From positions 4,471,389-4,535,388 of the forward strand of contig NC_133473.1 in NCBI RefSeq assembly GCF_025370935.1: 64,000 nucleotides of DNA, written 5' to 3'. The notes under the pieces were generated by a model, which did no database searches, was not told the DNA's origin, and worked only from the letters and a program-made list of their open reading frames with translations. This document shows, piece after piece, positions 63,097 to 64,000 of this stretch. Each line of letters opens with the position of its first letter. Positions within the stretch are counted from its first letter, which is position 1. Position numbers and translations under genes: made by a program. The DNA is from Choristoneura fumiferana (taxonomy: Eukaryota > Arthropoda > Insecta > Lepidoptera > Tortricidae).

Positions 63097-64000
63097 GCGT
63101 CGAAAAGGTTAAATCTAGGGAGGTAAAAAAGCGTAAGTCTAAGTAGGTAATCAAGTGCTATTATTACAATGTATCTAGCGATGAAAAAAAATACGCTCTT
63201 TTCCTTCAGATACCTACACTTTAAATGTTTTAGTTTGCGTTTTTTTTCGGTGTTTCATAACTTATTTCAGGTTAAAATATCTCATGTAGGTACCTAGCAC
63301 TGCCAGGTATTAAGTTCCTAGTTGCTTCAAAATCGCTTAAAAAAGTATTAAATAAATAATAGCAAACACATTCAAAAGACAACTCAAAACTGAATTTTAT
63401 ATACGTTCTAATCTTTTACCATAGCGTAGTTATTGCCATTTGTTTAATTTTAGTACTTAGATCTGACAAAATTATAAGAATATATTTAAGTACCTACTTA
63501 AATCGCACTTAATTATAAATACGTACACAGGTTTAATGTTTTATCATGACTTAAATGCTACGGCTAATATCGAGACTGTTAGTTGCCTAAATAAACTAAA
63601 AAGAAAACTTAAAAACATGCCAAGGTCGACTGTTATAAGCAAGAAAAGCACCGATCAGAATGCGATGTCAGCAGATATATGTCAGACAATCCGTTAGCTA
63701 AAGTCAACGGCTTCATTGTATGTAAATACTGATCAAGTCGATATCACGCTTGCCAGGCACGGCACAAAACCTGTGATATGCAGAATAACTTCTATACACT
63801 AGGCCTTACAACGTGTCTAAGAACCATCGCTAGAAAACCTGCTTTCAAATAAAAAAACCGCATTCAAATCGGTTCAAACGTTTATGAGCTACGGTGCACA
63901 GACAGACACACATAGCGGTCAAACTTATAACACCCTCTTTTTGCGTTGGGTTTAAAAAACAGAGCTCACGGTACATATCGAAATATTATGCGGAAATCTT
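63097..64000. repeat. Start of contig 3, repeats 53912-54822
   Basis: Begins 'gcgtcgaaaaggttaaatct' inside the right end of the MITE at 53736 and follows contig 2 to the end of the window with scattered small indels (e.g. one base lost at 'gtgcacagacagacacac'). Interpreted as an overlapping haplotig. Confidence 0.88.

Overview
This is nuclear DNA of an insect, most likely a moth or butterfly. The evidence is the AT-rich background, compact GC-richer exons with standard GT/AG junctions, and a dense load of short non-autonomous elements: tRNA-derived SINEs, hairpin MITEs and Penelope-like fragments of kinds I associate with lepidopteran genomes. No bacterial operon, CRISPR array or rRNA is visible. 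Species cannot be named from the sequence.

Two genes are identified firmly, and they converge. On the + strand, positions 3101-16577 hold ten internal exons and a very large terminal exon of the BCAS3/Rudhira homologue; its 5' part lies before the window. Two further phase-compatible 3' tails lie at 18196 and 22989. On the - strand, TRAF6 (RING, TRAF zinc fingers, coiled coil, MATH domain) runs from 49932 down to 44715 in seven exons, with a second, partial copy of its last three exons at 33887-31000.

The window is a scaffold of three contigs joined by 100-N gaps (34178-34277 and 62997-63096). About 12-12.7 kb is present twice, at 22056-34177 and 34851-47510, same order and orientation, meeting at the first gap. 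The start of contig 3 (63097-64000) repeats 53912-54822. The simplest reading is that the two haplotypes of one locus were placed end to end, so one BCAS3 tail exon and three TRAF6 exons appear twice. The copies can be compared as alleles. They differ by a SINE-like insertion, a (TG)n expansion, a 590-bp element partly deleted in one copy, several small indels, and an exact inversion of a 537-bp segment inside a 675-bp GIY-YIG endonuclease element bounded by 53-bp perfect inverted arms.

Region by region: 1-3100 intronic repeats; 3101-16577 BCAS3; 16578-22988 AT-rich 3' UTR/intron with inverted repeats; 22989-34177 haplotype copy 1; gap; 34278-47510 haplotype copy 2; 47511-49932 5' half of TRAF6; 50132-53225 a 3.1-kb segment with 25-bp terminal inverted repeats and a 4-bp target duplication, holding possible small membrane-protein exons and a 1.1-kb foldback; 53230-62996 repeat-rich DNA with hairpin elements and the likely first exons of an unrecognised + strand gene (58736, 58892); gap; repeat of 53912-54822.
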